A DNA stretch of 64,000 nt from NCBI RefSeq assembly GCF_900090295.1, contig NZ_LT607753.1:6386001-6450000 (forward strand), in the 5' to 3' direction. This DNA comes from Micromonospora coxensis. Its GTDB lineage: Bacteria; Actinomycetota; Actinomycetes; Mycobacteriales; Micromonosporaceae. The translations under genes were made by a program, and so were the position numbers. Numbering within the stretch: the stretch's first letter is position 1; every line of letters begins with the position of its first letter. A model generated the notes under the pieces. It did not search any database and was not told the origin of the DNA. It saw only the letters and a list, made by a program, of their open reading frames with translations. Below are positions 38,599 to 50,500 of this stretch, piece after piece.

Positions 38599-40248
38599 AT
38601 GATCGCCGCCGACCCGCCCGTCACGCCCGTCCGCCGTCGTCGTACCCCGGTGCTGGTCGCGGTGATCGCCGCGCTCGCCGTGACGGTCACCGCGGGCGCC
38701 TGGTCGCTGCGGGAGCGCTCGGGCGGCGACGCGACGGGCCGGGCCGCGGCGCCGGCCGAGGCTGCTTCGGCCGGCGGCGTCCCCGCCTGCGCCGGTCGGC
38801 CGGCCCGGCCGACCCGCGAGCTGCGCGGCATGTGGATCACCACGGTGAACAACATCGACTGGCCGAGCCGGCGCGGGCTGCCGGCCGAGACGGTACGCGC
38901 CGAGTTGCGCGGCTGGCTCGACCTGGCCGTGCGGCACCACCACAACGCCGTCTTCGTGCATGTCCGCCCGAGCGGGGACGCGCTCTGGCCGTCGGAGTAC
39001 GCGCCGTGGTCGGAGTGGCTGACCGGGCGCCGCGACGGCCGGGATCCGGGCTGGGACCCGATGGAGTTCATGATCGCCGAGGCGCACGCCCGCAACCTGG
39101 AGTTCCACGCCTGGTTCAACCCGTACCGGGGTGGACAGCCGGCCACGGTGGGCGGACCCGGCCCCCGGCTCGACCAGCTCGCGCCGACCCACCCGCTGCG
39201 CCGGCACCGCGACTGGGTGGTGACCTATCCCAGCGCCGACCGGCCCGGCAGCCGGCTCTACTTCAACCCGGGCATCCCCGAGGCGCGCGCGTTCGTCGAG
39301 GACTCCATGCTGGAGGCGGTCCGCCGCTACGACGTCGACGGGGTGCACTTCGACGACTTCTTCTACCCGTACCCGGAGGCCGGGCAGGACTTCCCCGACG
39401 ACGCCGCGTTCGTCCGGTACGGCCGGGGCTTCGCCGACAAGGACGCCTGGCGCCGGGACAACGTGAACACGCTGGTCCGCGAGATGAGCGAGCGGATCAA
39501 GGCGCTCAAGCCGTGGGTGAAGTTCGGCATCAGCCCGTTCGGCATCTGGCGCAACGCGCGTACCGATCCGGCCGGCTCGGCGACCGCCGGGTTGCAGAGC
39601 TACGACGACATCTACGCCGACACCCGGCTCTGGGTACGCGAGCAGTGGCTGGACTACGTCGTGCCGCAGCTCTACTGGCACATCGGGTTCGGCAGGGCCG
39701 ACTACGCCAAGCTGCTGCCGTGGTGGACGGCCACGGTGCGCGGCACCCGGGTACAGCTCTACATCGGGCAGGCGGACTACCGGGTGGGTGAGCGCGGCGC
39801 CTGGCGCGACCCGGGCGAGTTGGACCGCCAGCTCGCCCTCAACCGCCGGCACGGGGTGAGCGGGAGCGTGCACTTCAGCGCCCGGCAGGTCCGCGCCGAC
39901 CGGCTCGGCGCGGTCAGCCGCTACCGCGACGCGCACTACGCCGCCCCGGCGCTGGTGCCGGTGATGGCGCACCTGCCGGCCACCCCGCCGGCCGCGCCGG
40001 CGGTCACCGAGGTGCGGCGGGCGGACCCCGGCCAGGTCGCGCTGACCTGGCGCGGCGACGGCGCGACGAGCTTCGCCGTCTACCGGGTCGACGGCGACGC
40101 GGCCCGGCTGGTGGGCACCACCCGGGGCACCGGGTGGGTCGACCGCGCCGCGCCGGCCGGACGTCCGCTCACCTACTGCGTGTCAGGGCTCGATCGCAGC
40201 GGCAACGAGGGCCCGCTCAGCGCGCCGGCGCCCGTCGCGGCGGGGTGA
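38599..40248 (+). CDS. GHL10/YngK-like (DUF187) glycoside-hydrolase-like protein, membrane-anchored or secreted
   Basis: 549 aa. A basic N-terminus and hydrophobic segment (residues 16-36) form an uncleaved anchor or signal peptide. A GHL10 barrel spans about 72-455, with the opening RELRGMWITTVNNIDWPS, the strand VDGVHFDDFFYPYP carrying acidic active-site candidates, and KFGISPFGIWRN. The last 90 residues form a fibronectin-III-like domain (PAAPAVTEVRRADPGQVALT). Relatives such as E. coli DigH cleave denuded peptidoglycan glycan strands, so cell-wall remodelling is likely. No good Shine-Dalgarno precedes ATG 38599. Confidence 0.87.
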   Translation: MIAADPPVTPVRRRRTPVLVAVIAALAVTVTAGAWSLRERSGGDATGRAAAPAEAASAGGVPACAGRPARPTRELRGMWITTVNNIDWPSRRGLPAETVRAELRGWLDLAVRHHHNAVFVHVRPSGDALWPSEYAPWSEWLTGRRDGRDPGWDPMEFMIAEAHARNLEFHAWFNPYRGGQPATVGGPGPRLDQLAPTHPLRRHRDWVVTYPSADRPGSRLYFNPGIPEARAFVEDSMLEAVRRYDVDGVHFDDFFYPYPEAGQDFPDDAAFVRYGRGFADKDAWRRDNVNTLVREMSERIKALKPWVKFGISPFGIWRNARTDPAGSATAGLQSYDDIYADTRLWVREQWLDYVVPQLYWHIGFGRADYAKLLPWWTATVRGTRVQLYIGQADYRVGERGAWRDPGELDRQLALNRRHGVSGSVHFSARQVRADRLGAVSRYRDAHYAAPALVPVMAHLPATPPAAPAVTEVRRADPGQVALTWRGDGATSFAVYRVDGDAARLVGTTRGTGWVDRAAPAGRPLTYCVSGLDRSGNEGPLSAPAPVAAG

Positions 40249-40533
40249 GGGACCGTGCCGACGGCTGGTCCCGGGGTGCCCGCCTCCTCGTGCTCGACGT
40301 CGCCGGACACGTCCGCTGACGACAGCTCATAGGTGTGGGATGTCCACCCCGGCGCGGCGGCGGCCGGAGGCGTCACGGCGCCGACGCGGTGGGCGGCCGG
40401 TGGGCCCGGTAACCGAGCCACCCCCCATACAGTTGTGCTTGCGTGCAGAGCTGGGTGCCGTCGCAGCGATGAGTCCGCCTGCGTCCACAGGTCTACCTGG
40501 CGACCGAGACCACCGATGCATCGGGAGTAGGGC

Positions 40534-41178
40534 ATGGGCATCGTCCACATCGAACTGTTCGCGACCCTCGACCTCGTCGGGCAGTCGCCCGGCGGCCCGG
40601 ACGAGGACCCGGTCGGGTTCCCGTTCGGCGGATGGCAGGCGCCCCTGCTGGACGAGGTCACCGGGGCGCAGGTCGGCGCCGCGTACGAGGGCACGGACGC
40701 CCTCCTGCTCGGCCGGCGGACGTACGACATCTTCGCCGCCTACTGGCCGCACCAGGAGGGCGGCGTGGACAACGAGATCGCCACGCTGTTCAACAGCATC
40801 CCGAAGTACGTGGCATCGCGCGGCAGGCCCGACCTCTCGTGGGCCGGCTCCACGCAGCTCGGCCGGGATCTGGTCGGCGCGGTGCGCGAGATCCGTGACC
40901 GGCACGAGCACGTGAAGGTGGTCGGGAGTTTGAACCTGGTGCAGACCCTCCTGCGCGAGAAGCTCTTCGACCGTCTCGACCTCTGGGTGTACCCGATCGT
41001 GCTCGGTGTCGGGAAGAAGGTCTTCGACGGTGGCGCGGTGCCCACGAACGTCACGCTCCTCGAACCGCCGGTGGCCGGCCCGAAGGGCACCGTCTACCTG
41101 CGCTACGGGCTCGCCGAGGGCACACCCGGGACGGGGGACATGAGCGCGCCCGATCGTGGCGTCGGGCGCGACGCCTGA
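40534..41178 (+). CDS. Dihydrofolate reductase/RibD-C family protein
   Basis: A 214-aa stand-alone DHFR-like reductase: GIVHIELFATLDLVGQSPGG, DALLLGRRTYDIFAAYWP, and HVKVVGSLNLVQTLLREKL for the nucleotide-binding part. The core is related to the protein at 22959-23510 but longer and only moderately similar. The last 25 residues are low complexity. ATG 40534 follows GGGAGTAGGGC. No operon partner: 285 nt of non-coding DNA lie before it and about 290 nt after. Substrate unknown. Confidence 0.86.
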   Translation: MGIVHIELFATLDLVGQSPGGPDEDPVGFPFGGWQAPLLDEVTGAQVGAAYEGTDALLLGRRTYDIFAAYWPHQEGGVDNEIATLFNSIPKYVASRGRPDLSWAGSTQLGRDLVGAVREIRDRHEHVKVVGSLNLVQTLLREKLFDRLDLWVYPIVLGVGKKVFDGGAVPTNVTLLEPPVAGPKGTVYLRYGLAEGTPGTGDMSAPDRGVGRDA

Positions 41179-41466
41179 AGCGCGCCAGGTGGGCCCGTTT
41201 CGTCGGTGGCGAGTCGGCCCGTTCGGCACTGCGTCGTGGCGTCGGCAGTTCGAGGTGCCGACGCCGTGACGAGGTGCCTCGCGGCAGGGCCGCAACCGTC
41301 GAGCGACGGCCCGTCAGACCCTGCGGCGTGGTGCTGCCGTCGGGACAGGCTTCGGTCCGCGGTTCCCGGCTCGCCGGTGCGCACCGCATTCGCCGGGTGG
41401 CAGGATCGGGCATCCGCGTCGGTGGAAATGCGTGGGTGCCCGATGGGGCGGTGCCCACCTGGGCTG

Positions 41467-42051
41467 TCAGTGAGCTCTTCTGTCGGTTCGACGTTGTGCT
41501 CCGGAAAGACGTATCTGTGGGAGCCGGGGCGAGGTGCCCATCCAGCGGGTCTCACGCGTCCTGACGAGGGGGTGGGTCACCGTTCCGTCGGCGTTGGGCT
41601 TGCGGGTTGCCAGTTGCAGTGAGCGGAGTGCTGGCCACCACTCAGGATGGCCCTCCACCGCCTCGGTCAGGACCGGACTCTGCTTCAGCATGTACGCCGG
41701 CCACTGATGCCAGGAGTGGGAGAACTGGAAGGCGGGCAGTAGCGCGGCGACCTGCAGTTCACACTCGAGAACGTCGGCGAGCAGTTCCGCGAGGGTCAGT
41801 ACCCTCTGCCGATCGGCGTCCTGCGGAGTGGAGGGCCTGCCATCGAAGAAATATGGGCGGAGCGATGGATTCTCAAGCAGTCGGTCGTGCCAGGCGCGGG
41901 AGATGTTGTTGATCTCCATCAGGGCGGCCGCCGAGCCGATACCGTTGTTGATGCGGCTCTGTCTCGCCACCTCGCGAGTCTGTACGGCAGAGAAGCACAG
42001 CGATACCACGACCAGCGCTACACCAACGATGCTGAGGACCGTATCCATCAC
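41467..42051 (-). CDS. Single-pass membrane protein of unknown function
   Basis: 194 aa. One N-terminal transmembrane helix (about residues 4-22, VLSIVGVALVVVSLCFSAVQ) is followed by a cytoplasmic helical domain rich in Trp and Leu (HDRLLENPSLRPYFFDGR, ECELQVAALLPAFQFS). The layout resembles small actinobacterial one-TM proteins such as DUF6082; I do not make a firm assignment. GTG 42051 gives better spacing to an AAAGGG site than the next ATG (42048). The C-terminal 25 residues are Arg-rich. Codon use is a little less G+C-biased than its neighbours, which may indicate transfer. No operon partner. Confidence 0.7.
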   Translation of the reverse strand: MMDTVLSIVGVALVVVSLCFSAVQTREVARQSRINNGIGSAAALMEINNISRAWHDRLLENPSLRPYFFDGRPSTPQDADRQRVLTLAELLADVLECELQVAALLPAFQFSHSWHQWPAYMLKQSPVLTEAVEGHPEWWPALRSLQLATRKPNADGTVTHPLVRTRETRWMGTSPRLPQIRLSGAQRRTDRRAH

Positions 42052-42331
42052 GTCAGCACGCCCTTTCGAGGACGGGATCTGTCCTCACGCTACGGTGGGG
42101 CCGCAACCCTGCGTGGCAGTCGCGCTCCGGTGGGTGTCGGAGCCGTGCCCGGCAGCCATCCCGGCCCGAAGGAGGGCAGGGCTCGCGAGTGTGGTCGGCC
42201 GGGCGGAGAGGGTCGGCTCACCCCGATGACGCTTCTGGGCGCGGCGACGGCTGCCGGCTGACGGCCCGCCGCCCCGCGTCGGACCGGCGGCAGTCCGGGC
42301 GACTTCGACGCCCTCCGCGGGAAGCTGCGGC

Positions 42332-42859
42332 TCACGGGTCGACGGGCAGCTCGGGGAGCGGGCCGACGGTGACCAGCGCGGCGAGCGTGAGGGGCTGGTC
42401 GCCGTCGCTGTGCCCGAGCACGACCGCGAGGTGTCGGTCTCCCGCCTGGTCGGGTGCCCAGACGTGCAGGTCGCCGTAGAGGTCCTGACGCAGCAGCGCG
42501 TCGTAGAGCGGCGGACGGTCCGCCTGCGGGTTCCGGATGAGGTGGTCGACGGTGAGGACGCGGTGCGGGCCCCACTGCTCGTCCAGCCTGCCGGTCACGG
42601 TGGCCAGGTGTCGGTCGCCGGCTTCGAGCTGCTCGGTCCACTCCGGGTCGCGCAGACCGGTGAGGTCCCGCCCCTCCCACAGCGGGGCGAGCACGAAGCC
42701 GGCGGCGCGGGTCGCCACCCACTCGCCGGTGTGCGGGTCGGAGTCGATCACGGTCGGGCTGCCGGCGGGCGGAACCGGTCCGGTCAGGAGGGCCGTGACG
42801 GCTTCGAGGACACGGGATGCGTCGAAGGAAAGGTCACGAACGGCGGTCACGGCACCCAT
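42332..42859 (-). CDS. Conserved-looking hypothetical protein
   Basis: About 175 aa; start at ATG 42859, with GTG 42850 (better GAGG spacing) as alternative. The sequence is balanced and protein-like (DSDPHTGEWVATRAAGFVLA, DLYGDLHVWAPDQ, DRHLAVVLGHSDGDQPLTL) without signal peptide or membrane segment. I do not recognise the family. It contains no obvious catalytic motif. It is divergent from furA with 305 nt between; the near half of that gap shows nothing clear. Confidence 0.6.
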   Translation of the reverse strand: MGAVTAVRDLSFDASRVLEAVTALLTGPVPPAGSPTVIDSDPHTGEWVATRAAGFVLAPLWEGRDLTGLRDPEWTEQLEAGDRHLATVTGRLDEQWGPHRVLTVDHLIRNPQADRPPLYDALLRQDLYGDLHVWAPDQAGDRHLAVVLGHSDGDQPLTLAALVTVGPLPELPVDP

Positions 42860-43128
42860 CCTCACCGCAATCCGGCGGATCGCCCAGACGGATCCACGCC
42901 AGTAGGGGGCGCCGCGTCCCGCACCCGGGTCCGGGCTGGTCGATATGTCCGATTTCGAGGTGGTCCGCGAAGGGTCGTACGCGGCGCGCCCCCAGGTCGC
43001 GTGACGGCTGCTGTCGCGCTGTGGTCGTCACGCCGGCGCCCGGCGGCCGGCGCCGATCGCGCGAGCCGAGGCCGGGGAGGGCCTCGGACGCCCGGATGTG
43101 TCGTTGGCCAACTCGCCCGGCCGGAAAC

Positions 43129-43158
43129 TTGATTCATTCCAGAAAACTGGACTAGATT
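43129..43158 (+). promoter_or_regulatory. furA-katG promoter with FurA-type operator
   Basis: TTGATT (43129-43134), 18 nt, TAGATT (43153-43158), then ATG 43165 after 6 nt (leaderless). The inverted repeat TCCAG-AAAA-CTGGA (43138-43151) fills the spacer, as expected for autoregulation by FurA. Confidence 0.7.
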
Positions 43159-43164
43159 CTGCGT

Positions 43165-43614
43165 ATGACCTCCGACCTCGAGGATCAGTTGCGAGCGGTC
43201 TCGCTGCGCGTGACCCGCCCCCGGTTGGCGGTGCTCGCCGCGCTGCGCGACCACCCGCACGTCGACACCGACACGGTGATCGCCCTGGTGCGCGCGGACC
43301 ACCCCACCGTCTCCCACCAGGCGGTGTACGACGTGCTGCGGGCGCTGACCGCAGCGGGTCTGGTGCGGCGCATCCAGCCCGCCGGTGCGACCGCCCGCTA
43401 CGAGCGTCGGGTGGGGGACAACCACCACCACGTCGTCTGCCGCTCCTGCGGCACGATCGCCGACGTCGACTGCGCCGTCGGTGAGGCTCCCTGTCTCACC
43501 GCCTCCGACGACCGCGGCTTCGCCGTCGACGAGGCGGAGGTCGTGTTCTGGGGCACCTGCCCCGACTGCGCGACCGAGCACCGTTCAGAGATCCACCAGT
43601 CCGGAAGGAAGTAG
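43165..43614 (+). CDS. furA: Fur-family regulator, FurA type
   Basis: A 149-aa Fur-family repressor. The winged helix is at about 10-80, the His-rich metal motif NHHHVVC at 86-92, and a structural zinc site is formed by C92/C95 and C132/C135. It sits directly upstream of katG with no intergenic base (TAG stop then ATG), the arrangement known from mycobacteria and streptomycetes, where FurA represses both genes and releases them on peroxide stress. The leaderless promoter overlaps an inverted repeat. Assignment as FurA rests on the katG linkage. Confidence 0.92.
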   Translation: MTSDLEDQLRAVSLRVTRPRLAVLAALRDHPHVDTDTVIALVRADHPTVSHQAVYDVLRALTAAGLVRRIQPAGATARYERRVGDNHHHVVCRSCGTIADVDCAVGEAPCLTASDDRGFAVDEAEVVFWGTCPDCATEHRSEIHQSGRK

Positions 43615-45891
<2,277 letters not shown>

Positions 45892-45905
45892 TCCGGTCCG
45901 CAACA

Positions 45906-45946
45906 CCGAGCCCCGGTCGATCGCGGATGGATCGACCGGGGCTCGG
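45906..45946 (+). terminator. katG terminator hairpin
   Basis: Perfect 17-bp stem (45906-45922 with 45930-45946) and 7-nt loop GCGGATG, 14 nt after the katG stop. Confidence 0.85.
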
Positions 45947-46019
45947 CGCTCGGCAGGCCGACCGCCGTCGTGACCGCTGGCGGGACGGCCACCTGCTGAC
46001 CGGTCCGCCGAGGACGCCG

Positions 46020-46159
46020 GCACCGAGGGCCCGCCCGGCACTGTCCACGCTGAGCGGGAACCGTGCCGTGGCCCGCCGCGGCGGCCGATGATCGTCAACC
46101 ACGCCACGCGCCCGGCGCAGCCGGCCACGTTCGGTCAGGGGTGCGTCAGCGTGGGGCAC
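46020..46159 (-). pseudogene. N-terminal remnant of an IS481-type transposase
   Basis: On the - strand from GTG 46159: VPHADAPLTERGRLRRARGV, then VDDHRPPRRATARFPLS. This resembles the N-terminal HTH of IS481/IS3-group transposases (HANAPLTxxGRLRLARxVVEDGxPxxxAAxxFxVS). Similarity fades after about 40 codons and the DDE catalytic core is absent. No terminal repeats could be identified, and the rest of 45947-46337 holds nothing else recognisable. Confidence 0.5.
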
Positions 46160-46337
46160 GAGGACCTCCCGGACGGTGCGGAACCTCCCTGAGGACTCCT
46201 GGCAGTGTGAGCTCGACCCTGGCCGGCGGTTGGTGCCGTGCACGAGGCCGGCGGGTAGCGGGACGCGGGTTCGCCGCGTCATCGCACGCGATAATCCTGG
46301 CGACGTCGGTGACCGTCCCCGGGAATACTGGTCGCTG

Positions 46338-47084
46338 ATGGATGAGGTCGAAGTCGTCGTCGCCCATTCCGAGCGTGCGACTCTGCGCGTCGGTGACGTG
46401 TTCCTGAAGGTGGACGCCGACCAGGGGCGTATCGACGTCGAGGTCGAGGCGATGTCCCTCGCGCCGGTCCCGACCCCGCAGGTCCTGTGGCGCAAGCCGC
46501 CCGTACTCGCGATCGCCGCACTCCCGGGGACGACGCTCGGGCGCCTCGGCGGGCCGTCGACCGGGTCGCCGGCGGCATGGGCCGCGGCGGGCGCCGCCAT
46601 CCGGACGTTGCACGAAGCACCCCTGCCGCCCTGGCCCGGTCGGGCCGGGCGGAGCGTGGGCGCGCTGGCGGCGGAACTCGACGACGAGTGCGAGGTGCTC
46701 GTGGCCGACGGTGTCCTCCCCGCCGATCTGGTCACCCGCAACCGCCAGGTCGCCGAGGCCGCCCTGCGGCCGTGGACTCCGGCGTTCACCCACGGCGACC
46801 TGCAGATCGCGCACGTCTTCGTCGACGGCGACGAGGTGACCGGCATCATCGACTGGTCCGAGGCGGGCCAGGGTGATGCCCTGTACGACCTCGCCACCTT
46901 CACGCTCGGACACGAGGAGCACCTCGACGACGTCATCGCCGGCTATGGCGCCGACATCGACCTCGACGTGATCCACGCGTGGTGGTCGTTGCGAAGCCTG
47001 CTGGCCGTGCGCTGGCTGATCGAGCACGGCTTCGACGCCTTCGCGCCGGGCTGTGAGGTCGACGTGCTGAGATCCCGGATGTGA
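46338..47084 (+). CDS. Aminoglycoside/macrolide phosphotransferase-fold kinase
   Basis: 248 aa with the APH fold. The catalytic loop is THGDLQIAHVFV (H152, D154) and the metal-binding IIDWSEAGQGD has D172. In the loop the usual Asn of HGDxxxxN is His159, which I believe recurs in this subgroup. A probable ATP-binding Lys is K24 in VFLKVD. The protein is shorter than typical APH enzymes and has a reduced N-lobe. AATACT at 46324-46329 could be the -10 of a leaderless promoter for ATG 46338. Resistance kinase or metabolic small-molecule kinase; no evidence decides. Confidence 0.84.
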   Translation: MDEVEVVVAHSERATLRVGDVFLKVDADQGRIDVEVEAMSLAPVPTPQVLWRKPPVLAIAALPGTTLGRLGGPSTGSPAAWAAAGAAIRTLHEAPLPPWPGRAGRSVGALAAELDDECEVLVADGVLPADLVTRNRQVAEAALRPWTPAFTHGDLQIAHVFVDGDEVTGIIDWSEAGQGDALYDLATFTLGHEEHLDDVIAGYGADIDLDVIHAWWSLRSLLAVRWLIEHGFDAFAPGCEVDVLRSRM

Positions 47085-47534
47085 GGCTGCGCGGGCCGGA
47101 CCGCTGCGGGGGCGTTCTGACGCATCGCGCTGGCCACCCCTGGGGCGATCGCCCGCCCCCACTCTGCGCTGCGCAGTCGTCGCCAGATGACGGCGCAGCC
47201 ACCGGTGACGAACGCGTGGTGGATGTCGTCGTCGATCTCGCGCGGACCGGCGGCTGGCCATCCACGGGAGTCGGGCCGGACGCGTTCGTGGCGGCGGCCG
47301 GCCGGCGTCGCCTCTGGCCCTGAGAGCCGGTCACCGACTGCCGCTTGGTCGTGGTCGGAGGGCGAGCCGCCGGCCCGGGGACCAAAGACTTTTGGTGGTT
47401 TCCTACAAATGACGGGTGGGTGGTTCGGTGGGAGCACCATGGCGCATCCGGTCGGCAGGCGGAAGGGTAGCCACTGCCGGGAGTCATCGTCTCACGGCGT
47501 GCACGCCAAAGATCTACCAAAAGGGGTCAATCGG
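47085..47534. other. Upstream region of the carboxylase gene
   Basis: 450 bases with no supportable gene. It contains the inverted repeat ACCAAA (47381-47386), GACT, TTTGGT (47391-47396) followed by an A+T-richer stretch (TTTCCTACAAATGA), a plausible operator-promoter for the giant carboxylase gene. AAGGGG at 47521-47526 is the likely ribosome binding site of GTG 47535. Confidence 0.45.
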
Positions 47535-50500
47535 GTGTTCAACCGTGTCGCCATCGTCAACCGTGGTGAGGCTGCCATGCGGCTCATCCACGCAGTCCGA
47601 GAGTTGGCTGCGGAGACCGGCGTCCCGATCGAGACTGTCGCCCTGTACACCGACGTCGACCGCACCGCGACCTTCGTACGTGCGGCGGACATCGCCTACG
47701 ACCTCGGTCCGGCGTCCGCCCGTCCGTACCTCGACCTGGTGGCGCTGGAGCGCGCGCTGACGGAGACCGGGGCCGACGCCGCGTGGGTCGGCTGGGGTTT
47801 CGTCGCCGAGGATCCGGCGTTCGCCCAGCTGTGCGAGAAGATCGGGGTCACCTTCGTCGGGCCGAGCCCGGAGGCCATGCGCCAGCTCGGCGACAAGATC
47901 GGCGCGAAGCTGATCGCCGAGGAGGTCGGTGTGCCGGTCGCGCCGTGGAGCCGTGGCGCCGTCGCGACCGTGGATGCCGCGCGGGCGGCGGCGGCCGAGA
48001 TCGGCTACCCGCTGATGCTGAAGGCGACCGCCGGCGGTGGCGGGCGCGGCATCCGCGTGATCAGGAACGCCGACGAGCTCGTCGACGCGTACGAGCGCAC
48101 CAGCCAGGAGGCGGCGCGGGCCTTCGGCAGCGGCGTCGTGTTCCTGGAGCGCCTGGTCACCGGGGCCCGGCACGTCGAGGTCCAGGTGATCGCCGACGGA
48201 CAGGGCACCGCGTGGGCGCTCGGTGTCCGCGACTGCTCGGTGCAGCGACGCAACCAGAAGGTCATCGAGGAGTCGGCGTCGCCGGTGCTCAGCCCGGCCC
48301 AGGCGGCCGAGCTCAAGGCGTCGGCCGAACGGCTGGCCCTGGCGGTCGGCTACCGGGGCGCGGCCACCGTCGAGTTCCTGTACCACCCCGGCGAGCAGGT
48401 GTTCGCGTTCCTCGAGGTCAACACCCGCCTGCAGGTCGAGCACCCGATCACCGAGCTGACCACCGGGTTCGATCTGGTCAAGGCGCAGCTGCACGTCGCC
48501 TCCGGTGGGCGACTCGTCGGCGAGCCGCCGGTGGAGCGCGGGCACGCCATCGAGGCCCGGCTCAACGCCGAGGACCCCGATCGCGACTTCGCGCCGTCGC
48601 CGGGTCGGATCGCGCGGCTGGACCTGCCCAGCGGCCCGGGCATCCGGGTCGACACCGGCGTCAGTGAGGGTGACACCATCCCGGCCAACTTCGACTCGAT
48701 GATCGCCAAGATCATCGCGTACGGCCGTGACCGTGACGAGGCGCTCGGCAAGCTGCGCCGGGCGATGGCGAACACCACGGTGGTCATCGAGGGTGGGGCG
48801 ACCAACAAGAGCTTCGTGCTCGACCTGCTCGACCAGCCCGAGGTGATCGACGCCAGCGCGGACACCGGCTGGATCGACCGGGTACGGGGCGAGGGCAGGC
48901 TCGTCGCGCACCGGCACTCCGCGGTCGCGCTGGTCGCCGCCGCCATCGAGGCGTACGAGGAGGAGGAGCGCGTCGAGCGGCAGCGGCTGCTGTCGACGGC
49001 GTCCGGCGGGCGTCCGCAGGTGCAGCACCGCAGCGGCGGGCCGCTCGACCTGAAACTGCGCGGCGTCAGCTACCGCTTGCGCGTGGCGCGGGTCGGCGCG
49101 TACCGGTTCCGGGTCGGCATCGAGGCGGGCGCCGCCGTGCGCACCGCCGACGTCGAACTCGACCGCTTCGACCAGCACACCGGCCACATCGTCGTCAACG
49201 GCTCCCGGTACCGCCTGCTCACCGGCACCCACGGACCCGTCCACCTGGTCGAGGTGGACGGGGTGACGCACCGGGTCAGCCGCGACGAGGGCGGCGTCCT
49301 GCGTTCCCCCATGCCCGCGCTGGTCGTCGCCACGCCACTGGAGGTCGGCGACGAGGTCGAGGCGGACGCACCGGTGCTGGTGCTCGAAGCCATGAAGATG
49401 GAGACGGTGCTGCGGGCGCCGTTCCGGGCGCGGCTGAAGGAGTGCGCCGTCTCGGTGGGCAGCCAGGTGGAGGCCGGCGCGCCGCTGCTGCGGCTGGAGC
49501 CGCTCAGCGACGGGGCCGCCGAGACCGCGAGCGGCCCGGCCGCCGTCGCCGTCGAGCTGGACCTGCCCGCCGCGTCGGAGGACGTCCCGGCGTCCCGGCG
49601 CAGCCGGCGCGGCCAGGAGGACCTGCGCGGCCTGCTGCTCGGCTTCGACGTCGACCCGCACGACGACCGCCGGGTGCTCGACGACTACCTCACCGCGCGG
49701 CGGGCGGCCACCGAGGACGGGCACCGGCCCCTGGCCGAGGAGCTGGACCTGGTCACCGTGTTCGCCGACCTCACCGAGCTGAGCCGCAACCGGCCGACGG
49801 GCGAGGACGGCGACGGCCACGTCTTCAGCGCCCGCGAGTACTTCCACACGTACCTGCAGAGCCTCGACATCGAACGGGCCGGCCTGCCCGCTGCGTTCCA
49901 GGCCAGGCTCGCCAAGGCGCTCGGGCACTACGGGGTCACCGACCTGGAGCGCTCTCCCGCGCTCGAAGCCGCCGTGTTCCGGATCTTCCTCGCCCAGCAA
50001 CGGGCGTCCGCCGACGCCACGGTCGTCGCGACGCTGCTGCGCGCCTGGCTGCGGGAGCCGCCGCCGGACGAGACGCTGCGCGAGCCCGCCGGCCTCGCGC
50101 TGGAGCGGCTGGTGGCCGCGACGCAGGTCCGCTTCCCGGTGGTCGCCGACCTGGCCCGCGGCGTGGTGTTCGCCTGGTTCGCCCAGCCGCTGCTGCGCCG
50201 CAACCGCGCCCGCGTCTACGCCCAGGTCCGCAGCCACCTCCGCCACCTGGACGCGCACCCGGACGCGCCGGACCGCGCCGAACGCATCGCGGAGATGGTC
50301 CGCAGCACCGAGCCGCTGGTCCGGCTGCTCGGGCAGCGGCTGGTACGCGACCACCTCGACAACACGGTCATGCTGGAGGTGCTGACCCGGCGCTACTACG
50401 GCAACAAGGCCCTCACCGGCATACGTGCCCGCGAGGTCGCCGGCTGCCGGTTCGTGGTCGCCGAGCGGGTGGACTCCAGCGTGGTCTCCACCGCGGTGCG

